A stretch of 32,372 nt of DNA from Bacteroidaceae bacterium (GTDB lineage: Bacteria; Bacteroidota; Bacteroidia; Bacteroidales; Bacteroidaceae): the NCBI GenBank assembly GCA_016302965.1, contig JAEDMP010000022.1, positions 1 through 32,372 on the forward strand. The letters run 5' to 3'. Position 1 is the first letter of the stretch. Each line of letters opens with the position of its first letter. A program made the position numbers and the translations under genes. Below, piece by piece: positions 23,934 through 32,364 of the stretch. Below the pieces are notes generated by a model. The model was not told the origin of the DNA and did no database searches. It worked only from the letters and a program-made list of their open reading frames with translations.

Positions 23934-24539
23934 ATGGACAAAATTAGCTATGCTCTTGGATTGGGTATCGGCCACCAACTGCTCCAGATGGGAGCCAACG
24001 ATTTGAACATCGATGATTTCGCTACAGCCATCAAGGACGTGCTCGCTGGCAATGAGTTGAAGGTCTCCAACCGTGAAGCCCAGACCATCGTGGAAGGCTA
24101 CTTCAAGGCAAAAGAAGAAAAACTGCAAGCTGAACGCGCCGAGAAGGGCAAGGTTGCCCGTCAAGAAGGCGAGATATATCTGAAAGAGAATGCAGCCAAA
24201 GAGGGTGTGGTGACACTCCCCAGCGGACTGCAATACCTGGTATTGAAGGAAGGCAACGGCAAACAGCCCAAAGCCACCGACAGGGTGAAGTGCCACTACG
24301 AGGGATTCCTCACCGACGGCACTCTCTTCGACAGCAGCGTACAGCGTGGCGAGCCCGCCGTATTCGGCCTGCAGCAGGTGATTGCCGGATGGACCGAGGG
24401 TCTGCAGCTGATGAAGGAAGGAGCCAAATACCGCCTCTTCATTCCCTATCTCCTCGGCTACGGCGAAAGTGGAGCCGGTGCTTCCATTCCTCCCTATGCC
24501 ACCCTCATCTTTGACGTGGAACTGCTGGAGGTGCTCTGA
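23934..24539 (+). CDS. FKBP-type prolyl isomerase, cytoplasmic
   Basis: A 201-aa peptidyl-prolyl cis-trans isomerase of the FklB/MIP type: an N-terminal dimerisation helix domain (KISYALGLGIGHQL, NREAQTIVEGYF) and a C-terminal FKBP domain from about residue 90. The domain has VKCHYEGFLTDGTLFDSS, VIAGWTEGL, GYGESGAG and a final LIFDVELLEV strand. The binding-pocket aromatics (Tyr, Phe-Asp, Trp) are kept. There is no signal peptide. It is the first of three tandem FKBP genes on the same strand and probably reflects gene duplication followed by relocation of the products. Confidence 0.95.
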   Translation: MDKISYALGLGIGHQLLQMGANDLNIDDFATAIKDVLAGNELKVSNREAQTIVEGYFKAKEEKLQAERAEKGKVARQEGEIYLKENAAKEGVVTLPSGLQYLVLKEGNGKQPKATDRVKCHYEGFLTDGTLFDSSVQRGEPAVFGLQQVIAGWTEGLQLMKEGAKYRLFIPYLLGYGESGAGASIPPYATLIFDVELLEVL

Positions 24540-24597
24540 TTCCAGAGCCAAAGGACTTATATAATAAGGTATAACAATCAAACAAACAATATAAAAA

Positions 24598-25476
24598 ATG
24601 AAAAAAATCACTGTTATGGCCACGATGGCCATTGCCATTGCCGGCATGACCTCATGTGGCAATTCTACCCCCAAAGCAGATTTGAAAAACGATGTTGACT
24701 CGATGAGTTATGCCATCGGTATGGCCCAGACCCAGGGTCTGAAAGAGTATCTCGTTGGCCGTATGGGTGTCGACACCACCTACATGAACGAGTTTATCCG
24801 CGGTTTGAACGAGGGTGCCAATGCAGGCGATGACAAGAAGAAGGCTGCCTACTATGCTGGTATCCAGATTGGTCAGCAGATTTCCAACCAGATGATCAAG
24901 GGCATCAACTACGAGGCCTTCGGCGATGACTCCACGAAGACCATCTCTCTGAAGAACTTCATGGCTGGTTTCATCAGCGGAACCACCGGCAAGAAGGGTA
25001 TCATGACTCCCGAAGAGGCTGTGACCGTGGCCCAGGAGAAGATGAAGGCCATCAAGACCCAGACCATGGAGAAGCAGTATGGCGACAACCGCAAGAAAGG
25101 TGAGAAGTTCCTGGCCGAGAATGCAAAGAAGGAAGGTGTGAAGACCCTCCCCACCGGTGTTCAGTACAAGGTCATCAAGGAAGGCAACGGCCCCATCCCT
25201 GCCGACACCTCACTCGTGAAGGTACACTACGTAGGCCGCACGCTTGAGAAGGACGGTGAATTTGACAACTCCTACAACCGAAAAGAGCCTGTCACCATGC
25301 GCTGCAACCAGGTAATCAAGGGCTTCACCGATGCACTGACCCACATGCCCGAGGGTTCTACCTGGGAGATTTACATTCCCCAGAATCTGGCTTACGGTGA
25401 GCGTGAACAGGGCAAAATCAAGCCCTTCTCCGTACTGATTTTCAAGCTGGAACTGATCAAGGTTAATCCGAAATAA
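24598..25476 (+). CDS. FKBP-type prolyl isomerase, lipoprotein
   Basis: The 292-aa protein has a lipoprotein signal (GMTSC, Cys20), so it is membrane-anchored. It has the same two-part plan as its neighbours: an FKBP_N helical part (SMSYAIGMAQTQG, AAYYAGIQIGQQI) and a C-terminal FKBP domain (VHYVGRTLEKDGEFDNS, VIKGFTDAL, AYGEREQGKIKP). The pocket tryptophan found in the other two copies is Phe here (KGFTD), which may change substrate preference or activity. It lies 58 nt after the first FKBP gene and 16 nt before the third. Confidence 0.94.
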   Translation: MKKITVMATMAIAIAGMTSCGNSTPKADLKNDVDSMSYAIGMAQTQGLKEYLVGRMGVDTTYMNEFIRGLNEGANAGDDKKKAAYYAGIQIGQQISNQMIKGINYEAFGDDSTKTISLKNFMAGFISGTTGKKGIMTPEEAVTVAQEKMKAIKTQTMEKQYGDNRKKGEKFLAENAKKEGVKTLPTGVQYKVIKEGNGPIPADTSLVKVHYVGRTLEKDGEFDNSYNRKEPVTMRCNQVIKGFTDALTHMPEGSTWEIYIPQNLAYGEREQGKIKPFSVLIFKLELIKVNPK

Positions 25477-25492
25477 TCATCCTTAATAACTG

Positions 25493-26527
25493 ATGAAACG
25501 TACGTTATTGATTGCACTCGCCATCTTGGCGAGTGCTTCTTTTGGCACCATAGAGGCCAAAGAGAAGAAAGAGAAGAAAGAGAAGAAAGCAAACAAGGTG
25601 GAGGCCACCCAGTGTGCCCCCGTAGTGTTGAAATCAGGCTCCGACACCCTCAGTTATGTCAGCGGCAAGGCGATGACCAACGGTCTGCTTCCTTACCTGA
25701 AGCAGAGCTTCGGTGTGGACGAGTCGCAGATGACCAGTTTTCTCCGTGGCTTCACCGACATGGTGAAGGCTCAGAAAGACTCTGCCATGAGTGCCTACGC
25801 TGCAGGTATCAGCATCGGTCAGCAGATGACCACCCGCATGCTGCCCAACCTTCAGAACATGTATACCGACGCTCCCGACACTATCGTCACGGATGTGCTG
25901 GTACGCGGTTTCGTGGATGCCCTGATGGGCGATACCACCATCTTTACCCAGAGCAAGGCAGAAAGCCTGGCCCGTGAACTGAGCGAAGCCAACAAGAAAG
26001 CCAAGGACGAAAAACTCTATGGCCCCAACCGTGAGGCCGGACGCAAGTTCCTGGCAGAGAATGCCAAGAAAGACAGCGTGGTTGTGCTCCCCAGCGGCCT
26101 GCAGTACAAGGTACTGGTGAAGGGCAACGGAGCCATCCCCAAGCGCACCGACAAGGTGGAGGTACATTACGAGGGTAAACTCGTCGACGGAACCGTCTTC
26201 GACAGCTCTTCCAAGCATGGATCAAAGCCCCTCTCCTTCCGTGCCGACCAGGTCATCAAGGGTTGGACCGAGGCACTCACCATGATGCCCGTAGGCAGCA
26301 AGTGGCAACTCTTCATCCCCTACGAACTGGCTTACGGCGAACAGAACAAGGGCACCATCAAGCCTTTCAGCACCCTCATCTTCACCGTAGAGTTGGTAGG
26401 TATCGAAGGCCAGAAGGCTGCTGCCGACAAAGCGGAAGCCAAACCTGACACCAAGACCGCTGCCAAAACCGCAACGAAGAGAGCCTCCAAAGCCAAGACC
26501 GCAGCCAAGCCTGCTGCCAAGAAATAA
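25493..26527 (+). CDS. FKBP-type prolyl isomerase, secreted, with basic Lys/Ala tail
   Basis: A 344-aa protein with a signal peptide (cleavage near TIEA|K) followed by a Lys/Glu run made of three KEK-type repeats. The FKBP_N helices (LSYVSGKAMTNGL, AAGISIGQQM) and a complete FKBP domain follow (VHYEGKLVDGTVFDSS, VIKGWTEAL, AYGEQNKGTIKP). The last 38 residues or so are an Ala/Lys/Thr-rich, strongly basic tail ending PAAKK, like histone H1 tails, and have no place in the PPIase fold. Probable periplasmic chaperone; the tail might bind anionic envelope polymers or nucleic acid. It is third of the FKBP series and ends at a strong hairpin. Confidence 0.94.
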   Translation: MKRTLLIALAILASASFGTIEAKEKKEKKEKKANKVEATQCAPVVLKSGSDTLSYVSGKAMTNGLLPYLKQSFGVDESQMTSFLRGFTDMVKAQKDSAMSAYAAGISIGQQMTTRMLPNLQNMYTDAPDTIVTDVLVRGFVDALMGDTTIFTQSKAESLARELSEANKKAKDEKLYGPNREAGRKFLAENAKKDSVVVLPSGLQYKVLVKGNGAIPKRTDKVEVHYEGKLVDGTVFDSSSKHGSKPLSFRADQVIKGWTEALTMMPVGSKWQLFIPYELAYGEQNKGTIKPFSTLIFTVELVGIEGQKAAADKAEAKPDTKTAAKTATKRASKAKTAAKPAAKK

Positions 26528-26553
26528 GGTCTCTCCTTCCCTAAAAACAGAGA

Positions 26554-26598
26554 CAACATAAAATCGGGACTCCATGCCGGAGCCCCGATTTTATGTTG
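26554..26598. terminator. Bidirectional terminator between FKBP and HU genes
   Basis: Arms 26554-26568 and 26584-26598 pair perfectly (core CATAAAATCGGG / CCCGATTTTATG). The stem continues past one A/C mismatch into CTCC/GGAG around loop ATGCC. The A/T-rich outer stem gives a U-tract in either direction. It serves the convergent third FKBP gene and HU. Confidence 0.85.
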
Positions 26599-26624
26599 AT
26601 TTGTGCTTGATTTCAAACAAGAGA

Positions 26625-26897
26625 TTAGTTCAGTGCATCAGCCAGTTCGGCACCAGCCTTAAACTTGGCCACTTTCTTGGCGGCAATCTGGATCTTCTCC
26701 TTGGTGGCGGGATTGATACCCTCACGGGCAGGACGCTCACTTACGCTGAAGGTACCGAAACCAACAAGCGCAATCTTGTCACCTGCGATGAGCGCTTCTT
26801 TGATAGCCTGCACAGTGGCATCAAGCGCACTCTTTGAATCAGCCTTGCTCAGACCAGAAGCAGCTGCAATCTTTTCAATCAATTCTGTCTTGTTCAT
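26625..26897 (-). CDS. HU-family DNA-binding protein
   Basis: A 90-aa nucleoid protein that bends DNA as a dimer. Features: MNKTELIEKIAAASGLSKAD N-terminal helices, VGFGTFSVSERPAREGINP (the DNA-contacting arm with GxNP) and the C-terminal VAKFKAGAELADAL helix. ATG 26897 gives the family-standard N-terminus; the 24 residues that could be added upstream are promoter sequence read in frame. Confidence 0.97.
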   Translation of the reverse strand: MNKTELIEKIAAASGLSKADSKSALDATVQAIKEALIAGDKIALVGFGTFSVSERPAREGINPATKEKIQIAAKKVAKFKAGAELADALN

Positions 26898-26951
26898 ACG
26901 TTTTGTCTTAATTATTAATGTAAAAAATGAGTGTTTCCACTTTTCCAATGG

Positions 26952-26982
26952 CAAATATAGTGTAAACATTCAAGAAATCAAA
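26952..26982 (-). promoter_or_regulatory. HU promoter
   Basis: On the minus strand, TTTG (26979-26982), exactly 19 nt, and TATATTTG (26952-26959) form a near-perfect Bacteroidetes -33/-7 promoter. The HU start codon is about 55 nt downstream, in keeping with a highly expressed gene. Confidence 0.7.
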
Positions 26983-27064
26983 CAAAAAAGAAAAAAAAAT
27001 GCGATTTTTCATGAAAAATAATAGTAAACATCGTTATTTTCGCCTTTTTAACGGGATTTTTTCG

Positions 27065-27072
27065 TAATTTTG
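27065..27072 (+). promoter_or_regulatory. -7 element of the rhomboid gene promoter
   Basis: TAATTTTG fits TAnnTTTG and lies 49 nt before the rhomboid ATG. T-rich sequence stands where the -33 element should be, with no exact TTTG. Confidence 0.45.
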
Positions 27073-27121
27073 CCGCCGAAAACGACAGAACAATTCAGAA
27101 TTGTAACAAACAGAATTATTT

Positions 27122-28048
27122 ATGCGATACATTCCCATAGTCACCAAGAATCTGCTGATACTGAACGTCCTGTTCTTTGCCGCCTCGTGGATTTTCGAGC
27201 GCATGGGCATCGACCTCGACTCACTTGGTGGACTGCATTTCTTCCTGGCTGACAACTTTGCCATCTACCAGTTTGTCAGCTATCTCTTCCTGCACGCCGG
27301 CTTCATGCACCTGTTCTTCAACATGTTTGCCCTTTGGATGTTCGGCTGTGTGATTGAGAACACGTGGGGGCCCCGCCGTTTCCTCACCTACTATCTCGTG
27401 TGCGGCATCGGAGCGGGTATGCTGCAGGAGTTGGCACAGTTCTTCTCCTTCTACATGACCCTGTCGGCACAGGACCCCACCATCGGTCTTTTCGACACCT
27501 TCCGCATGGGCCGCATCTTCAGTAGTGACCTCAACGGCTGGACCACCATCGGTGCTTCGGGTGCCGTCTACGGCGTGCTGCTGGCTTTCGGCATGCTATT
27601 CCCCAACGAGCGCATGTTCGTGTTCCCCGTCCCCTTCCCCATCAAGGCCAAATGGTTCATCACCTTCTATGTAGTGCTGGAACTGCTCATGGCGGTGGGT
27701 TCCCGCGGTGACGGTGTTGCCCATGTAGCCCATCTGGGCGGTATGCTTTTCGGCTACCTGCTCATCCGCCATTGGCGCAACCAGTATGGCGGCTATTCCT
27801 CAGGATTCAACGGTCAGGAACTGTTCCGCCGCATGAGACAACGGTTTGAGGAACGCCGCAACAACAAGCCCACCACCCATCTACATGTAGAGGAAGGTGG
27901 CAGAGAAACCGATTGGGAGTATAATGCACGGCGACAGGCGATGCAGGAAGAGGTGGACCGCATCCTTGACAAGATTCGCCGTTCGGGCTACGACAGTCTG
28001 ACATCCGAAGAAAAGAAACGACTGTTCGACCATAGCAGAGAACTCTGA
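27122..28048 (+). CDS. Rhomboid-family intramembrane serine protease
   Basis: A 308-aa protein of six or so membrane helices. The catalytic Ser is S146 in GASGAVYG and the His is H204 in HVAHLGGMLFG. The HxxxN-type helix is LFLHAGFMHLFFNMFALWMFG. An acidic and basic cytoplasmic tail (about 225-308) ends in the WEYNARRQAMQEEVDRILDK ... LTSEEKKRLF motif common to Bacteroidetes rhomboids (DUF6576 as I recall it), which is probably a regulatory or partner-binding segment. Substrates are unknown. The next gene begins 22 nt after its stop, so the two are co-transcribed. Confidence 0.94.
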   Translation: MRYIPIVTKNLLILNVLFFAASWIFERMGIDLDSLGGLHFFLADNFAIYQFVSYLFLHAGFMHLFFNMFALWMFGCVIENTWGPRRFLTYYLVCGIGAGMLQELAQFFSFYMTLSAQDPTIGLFDTFRMGRIFSSDLNGWTTIGASGAVYGVLLAFGMLFPNERMFVFPVPFPIKAKWFITFYVVLELLMAVGSRGDGVAHVAHLGGMLFGYLLIRHWRNQYGGYSSGFNGQELFRRMRQRFEERRNNKPTTHLHVEEGGRETDWEYNARRQAMQEEVDRILDKIRRSGYDSLTSEEKKRLFDHSREL

Positions 28049-28070
28049 TTCCAAGCACTTCCACACTCTT

Positions 28071-29150
28071 ATGTTCAAGACCCTCAAGGATATTACGGTC
28101 AGAATAGTGGCAGGCGCCAATGTGGCGCTTGCCGTCTTGATGGTGCTTTCTGGTCATGCCGACCTGCTCCATCCCACCTCCCACCCCATCCTGTCTTGTG
28201 CCGGTCTGGCCTTCCCCATCCTGCTGCTCATCAATCTGGGCTTTGTCTTCTTTTGGACGGTATTCCGTTTCCGCTATCTGCTCATTCCTGTGGCCGGCTT
28301 TGCAGCCAGCTTCGGTGCGCTTCGTGTCTACCTGCCGCTCAGCCCCCAACAGGATTTGCCCCAAGGGTGCATCAAGGTACTCTCCTATAACGTACAAGCA
28401 TTCAATGGAACAGACCATACAGAAGAAGCCCGCAAAGAGATTATCGACTATATCCGCGAATGCGGAGCCGATATCGTATGCCTTCAGGAAGACAGTTATC
28501 CCAAACAGGACGGCCAGGCTCTGATGGACGGGCTCTATGACTATTCCGACACACTTCGCATGTACAGCGAAACACTTTCCAACTCCATCGGCATCTACAG
28601 CCGCTATCCCATCCTGAAGCGCGAACGCATTGTCTATCCGTCGCGTGCCAACGGCAGCATGGCCTACTACCTGCAGATTGATGGCGACACCATAATCGTC
28701 ATCAACAACCATTTCGAAAGCAACCATCTGACCCTAACCGACCGCGAGAACTATCATGAGATCATCAAGGGTGATGTGGACAAAGACACCGCCAAACGGC
28801 AATCCCGCCTGCTGCTTGACAAAATCAGTTCGGCCTCGGCCATCCGTGCCCCCCAGGCCGACTCCGTAGCCCGCTTCATCAACCACCATCGCCACTACCC
28901 CATCATCGTCTGCGGCGACTTCAACGACAATCCCATCTCCTACACGCGCCGCACCGTCTCCTGCGACCTCACCGACTGCTATGCAGCCACGGGCAGAGGC
29001 CCGGGATTCTCCTTCAACCAGCAGGCATTTTACGTGCGGATTGACAATATCCTATGCTCCAACCATTTCACCCCCTATAACTGCAAGGTAGACAACAAAA
29101 TAAAGGCTTCTGACCATTATCCCATCTTTTGTTGGCTAAAAAAGCGCTGA
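28071..29150 (+). CDS. Membrane-anchored endonuclease/exonuclease/phosphatase (EEP) family protein
   Basis: A 359-aa protein with three N-terminal membrane helices (about 10-27, 42-62, 68-88) and an EEP domain. Active-site motifs: LSYNVQ (N107), CLQE (E140), NNHFES, CGDFND and the terminal SDHYPIF with the catalytic Asp-His. The fold hydrolyses phosphodiesters in nucleic acids, inositol phosphates or sphingomyelin-like lipids. With the membrane anchor, a lipid or envelope substrate on the outer face is plausible but not shown. It follows the rhomboid gene in an operon. Confidence 0.9.
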   Translation: MFKTLKDITVRIVAGANVALAVLMVLSGHADLLHPTSHPILSCAGLAFPILLLINLGFVFFWTVFRFRYLLIPVAGFAASFGALRVYLPLSPQQDLPQGCIKVLSYNVQAFNGTDHTEEARKEIIDYIRECGADIVCLQEDSYPKQDGQALMDGLYDYSDTLRMYSETLSNSIGIYSRYPILKRERIVYPSRANGSMAYYLQIDGDTIIVINNHFESNHLTLTDRENYHEIIKGDVDKDTAKRQSRLLLDKISSASAIRAPQADSVARFINHHRHYPIIVCGDFNDNPISYTRRTVSCDLTDCYAATGRGPGFSFNQQAFYVRIDNILCSNHFTPYNCKVDNKIKASDHYPIFCWLKKR

Positions 29151-29207
29151 AAGATTGAAAATTGCGAGAAAAACGCTGTAAAGTTTTCATATTGCAAAAA
29201 AAAATCG

Positions 29208-29215
29208 TATATTTG
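29208..29215 (+). promoter_or_regulatory. -7 element of the secDF promoter
   Basis: TATATTTG is a strong match to TAnnTTTG and lies 56 nt before the secDF start. A TTTTC run lies about 20 nt upstream, a weak -33. Confidence 0.5.
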
Positions 29216-29271
29216 CAGGCTAAAATAGGCAAAGACGGAAATAATAATCAAAAAACAATAATAAAAACAAA

Positions 29272-32200
29272 ATGCAAAACAAAGGAATTGTAAAGTTTGT
29301 CGCAGTAGCGCTCGTGCTTGTCTGCGTATTCTATCTGTCCTTCTCTTTTGTCACCCGCTACTACACCAACAAGGCGGCTGCCATGAGCGAGGAGGCCGGA
29401 CAGGAGTATCTTGATTCCATCATGAACGAGAAAGTTTATCTTGGAATGTATTCCCTCAAGCAGTGCCGCGAGATGGAAATCGGTCTCGGTCTGGACTTGA
29501 AGGGTGGTATGAACGTCATCCTCGAGGTGTCTGTACCCGATGTGGTAGCCGTATTGGCCGACCACAAGAAGGATGCCGCCTTCGTGAAGTCGATGGAGGA
29601 AGCCAAGAAGGAAGAAGAGACCAGCCAGTCTGACTTCATCTCCCTGTTCATCAAGTACTACAAGCAGAATGCCCCCGGCCACCGTCTTGCCGAAGTCTTT
29701 GCCACCCAGCAGATGAAGGGCAAGGTGAGCACCCAGAGCACGGATGCCGAGGTGGAGAGCGCCCTGCGTGCCGAGGTTGCATCGGCTGTTGAAAACTCTT
29801 TCAACGTGGTTCGCAACCGTATCGACAAGTTTGGTGTGGTTCAGCCCAACATCCAGAAACTCGAAGGCCGTGACGGCCGCATCATGGTTGAAATGCCTGG
29901 TATCAAGGAGCCCGAGCGTGTGCGCAAGCTGCTCCAGGGTAGCGCCAACCTCGAGTTCTGGGAGACCTACAACAGCCAGGAGATTGTTCCTGCACTGGCC
30001 CAGCTCAACCAGAAATATGCCAATGCTTCTGCCGACACCACAGCCACCGAAACTGCCGCCACTGACAGCGTGAAGACCGACAGCGTGAAAGCCGACAGCA
30101 AGAACCTCGCCTCGGCCATCGGTGCCAATAAGGGCAAGGCTGCCAACAGCAAGAGTGCCGACGCCGAGCTGCTGAAAAAGCAGAACCCCCTCTTCTCCGT
30201 ATTCCAGCCCACCCAGGGCCAGACGCTGAGCGTAGTGGGTTATGCCATGGCTCGCGACACCGCCGAGGTGAACAAGATTATCTATTCCGACATTGCCGCC
30301 CAGGTGATTCCCTCTGACTGCAAACTGCTGTGGAGTGCCAAAGCAGCCGACTTCTCCACGAAGGGAGATGTGTTTGAACTCCATGCCATCAAGGTGACCG
30401 AGCCTTCAGGCCGCGCTCCGCTGGAGGGTGACGTGATTACCACTGCCAAGGACGAGTTCGACCAGATGGGTCATCCCTGCGTTTCCATGCAGATGAATAC
30501 CGACGGTGCACGCCGTTGGGCCCAGCTTACCAAGCTGAACATCAACCGTGCCGTAGCCATCGTGCTCGACGGTGCTGTCTATAGTGCTCCTCGCGTGAAC
30601 GGAGAGATTGCTGGCGGTAACAGCCAGATTACCGGTAACTTCACCATCGAAGACACCAAAGACTTGGCCAATACGCTGAACTCAGGTAAGATGCCCGCCC
30701 CCACCCGCATCGTGCAGGAAGAGGTGGTTGGTCCTTCACTTGGTGCCCAGTCCATCCAGCAGGGTATCATCTCCTTCATCGTAGCCTTCATCTTCCTGAT
30801 GATCTACATGCTCTGCCTCTATGGTGTTATTCCTGGTATGATGGCCAATGTGGCCCTGCTCTTCAACCTGTTCTTCACCTTGGGTATTCTCACCTCCTTC
30901 CAGGCGGCACTTACCATGCCCGGTATTGCCGGTATCGTGCTTTCGCTCGGTATGGCTGTCGACGCCAACGTGCTGATCTATGAGCGTACCAAGGAAGAGC
31001 TCCGCGCTGGACTCAACACGAAGGAGGCTCTGAAGAAAGGTTATGCCAACGCCTTCTCTGCCATCTTCGACTCTAACTTGACCTCTATCATCACCGGTAT
31101 CATCCTCTACGTCTTCGGTACTGGTCCTATCCGCGGTTTCGCCACCACACTGATTATCGGTATCTGCTGCTCGTTCTTCACCGCCGTTTATCTGACCCGT
31201 CTGGTTTACGAGAACCGTATGCAGCGCGAAAAGTGGCTCAACCTGAGCTTCGCAACAAGCTTCTCACGTAACCTGCTGCAGAATGCCAAGTACAACTTCA
31301 TGGGTGCCTACCGTAAGACCTTCACCATTTGGGGTGTAGCAGCCGTGCTCTTCGTTATCTGCCTCGGTGTACGTGGTCTGAGCAAGAGTATTGACTTCAC
31401 CGGTGGTCGCAACTATGTGGTGACCCTCGACAAGGAGGTAGCTGTTGAGGATGTGCGTGTGGCTCTGAACGGTGCCTTCATCAACACCATGGGTGAGAAC
31501 CAGGGCAAGGAAGCCAACACCAGTGCCATTGCCCTCGGTACCGACGGCAAGACTGTACGTGTATCTACCAACTGGGACATCGAGTCGAACAATCCTGCTG
31601 TTGACGACCAGGCAGAGACCATTCTCTACAACACCTTGAAGAAGGCAGGCTTCATCTCTCAGGCCAGCGTCGAGGACTTCAAGAACCCCGACATCCGTCA
31701 GGGAGGTTCCATCATCAGCAGTACCAAGGTAGGTCCCTCAGTAGCCAAGGATATCACCTACGGTGCCATCATCAGTGTGATTTTCGCCCTGATAGCCATC
31801 TTCCTCTACATCCTGGTACGTTTCCACAATGTAGCGTTCTCTGTAGGTTCCATCGTGGCTCTGGCTCTTGATACCCTGATTGTGATTGGTTTCTACTCGG
31901 CTCTATGGGGTCTTGTTCCCATGTCGTTGGAGATTGACCAGACCTTCATCGGTGCCATCCTGACGGTAATCGGTTACTCCATCAACGATAAGGTGGTGGT
32001 CTTCGACCGTATCCGTGAGAACCTGCAGCTCTTCGGCAAGCGCGATCGTCAGGATCTGTTCAACAGTTCACTGAACCAGACCCTGGCCCGTACCATCAAC
32101 ACCTCTGTAACCACTCTGATTGTGCTCTTGAGCATCTTCATCCTCGGTGGTGACAGCATCCGCAGCTTCTCGTTTGCAATGATTCTCGGTGTCATCTTCG

Positions 32201-32298
32201 GTACACTCTCGTCCATCTTTGTGGCCGCTCCTATCGCTTACCTCACCATGGGCAAGCATATCAAGGAGGAAACCGTAGAAGCAGAGGCCAAGGCCTAA
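29272..32298 (+). CDS. secDF: Fused protein translocase subunit SecDF
   Basis: A 1008-aa fusion of SecD and SecF, which use the proton gradient to help SecYEG finish export. SecD part: N-terminal helix, GLDLKGGMNVILEV (73-86), the P1 periplasmic domain, VVGPSLGAQSIQQG, and helices with GMAVDANVLIYERTKEEL. SecF part: IDFTGGRNYVVTL, KVGPSVAKDITYGA and GYSINDKVVVFDRIREN. The DxxxxYER and DxxxFDR-type helices are intact. An Ala/Thr/Ser-rich low-complexity insert with TDSVK repeats (about residues 245-300) interrupts the P1 domain. It has its own promoter and ends at a strong terminator. Confidence 0.97.
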   Translation: MQNKGIVKFVAVALVLVCVFYLSFSFVTRYYTNKAAAMSEEAGQEYLDSIMNEKVYLGMYSLKQCREMEIGLGLDLKGGMNVILEVSVPDVVAVLADHKKDAAFVKSMEEAKKEEETSQSDFISLFIKYYKQNAPGHRLAEVFATQQMKGKVSTQSTDAEVESALRAEVASAVENSFNVVRNRIDKFGVVQPNIQKLEGRDGRIMVEMPGIKEPERVRKLLQGSANLEFWETYNSQEIVPALAQLNQKYANASADTTATETAATDSVKTDSVKADSKNLASAIGANKGKAANSKSADAELLKKQNPLFSVFQPTQGQTLSVVGYAMARDTAEVNKIIYSDIAAQVIPSDCKLLWSAKAADFSTKGDVFELHAIKVTEPSGRAPLEGDVITTAKDEFDQMGHPCVSMQMNTDGARRWAQLTKLNINRAVAIVLDGAVYSAPRVNGEIAGGNSQITGNFTIEDTKDLANTLNSGKMPAPTRIVQEEVVGPSLGAQSIQQGIISFIVAFIFLMIYMLCLYGVIPGMMANVALLFNLFFTLGILTSFQAALTMPGIAGIVLSLGMAVDANVLIYERTKEELRAGLNTKEALKKGYANAFSAIFDSNLTSIITGIILYVFGTGPIRGFATTLIIGICCSFFTAVYLTRLVYENRMQREKWLNLSFATSFSRNLLQNAKYNFMGAYRKTFTIWGVAAVLFVICLGVRGLSKSIDFTGGRNYVVTLDKEVAVEDVRVALNGAFINTMGENQGKEANTSAIALGTDGKTVRVSTNWDIESNNPAVDDQAETILYNTLKKAGFISQASVEDFKNPDIRQGGSIISSTKVGPSVAKDITYGAIISVIFALIAIFLYILVRFHNVAFSVGSIVALALDTLIVIGFYSALWGLVPMSLEIDQTFIGAILTVIGYSINDKVVVFDRIRENLQLFGKRDRQDLFNSSLNQTLARTINTSVTTLIVLLSIFILGGDSIRSFSFAMILGVIFGTLSSIFVAAPIAYLTMGKHIKEETVEAEAKA

Positions 32299-32323
32299 TC
32301 GCTTACACCTATTTATATAATCG

Positions 32324-32364
32324 AGTAGGAGGTAAACGCTAATCGTAGGCGTTTATCTCCTACT
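32324..32364 (+). terminator. secDF terminator
   Basis: Arms 32324-32339 and 32349-32364 pair over 16 bp with one G-T pair (AGTAGGAGGTAAACGC with GCGTTTATCTCCTACT) around a 9-nt loop. It lies 26 nt after the secDF stop and is followed by TTC rather than a long T-tract. Confidence 0.8.

Noticed and set aside
29248..30384. 378-codon minus-strand frame
   Set aside because: Shadow of the SecD half of secDF; no promoter or family resemblance.
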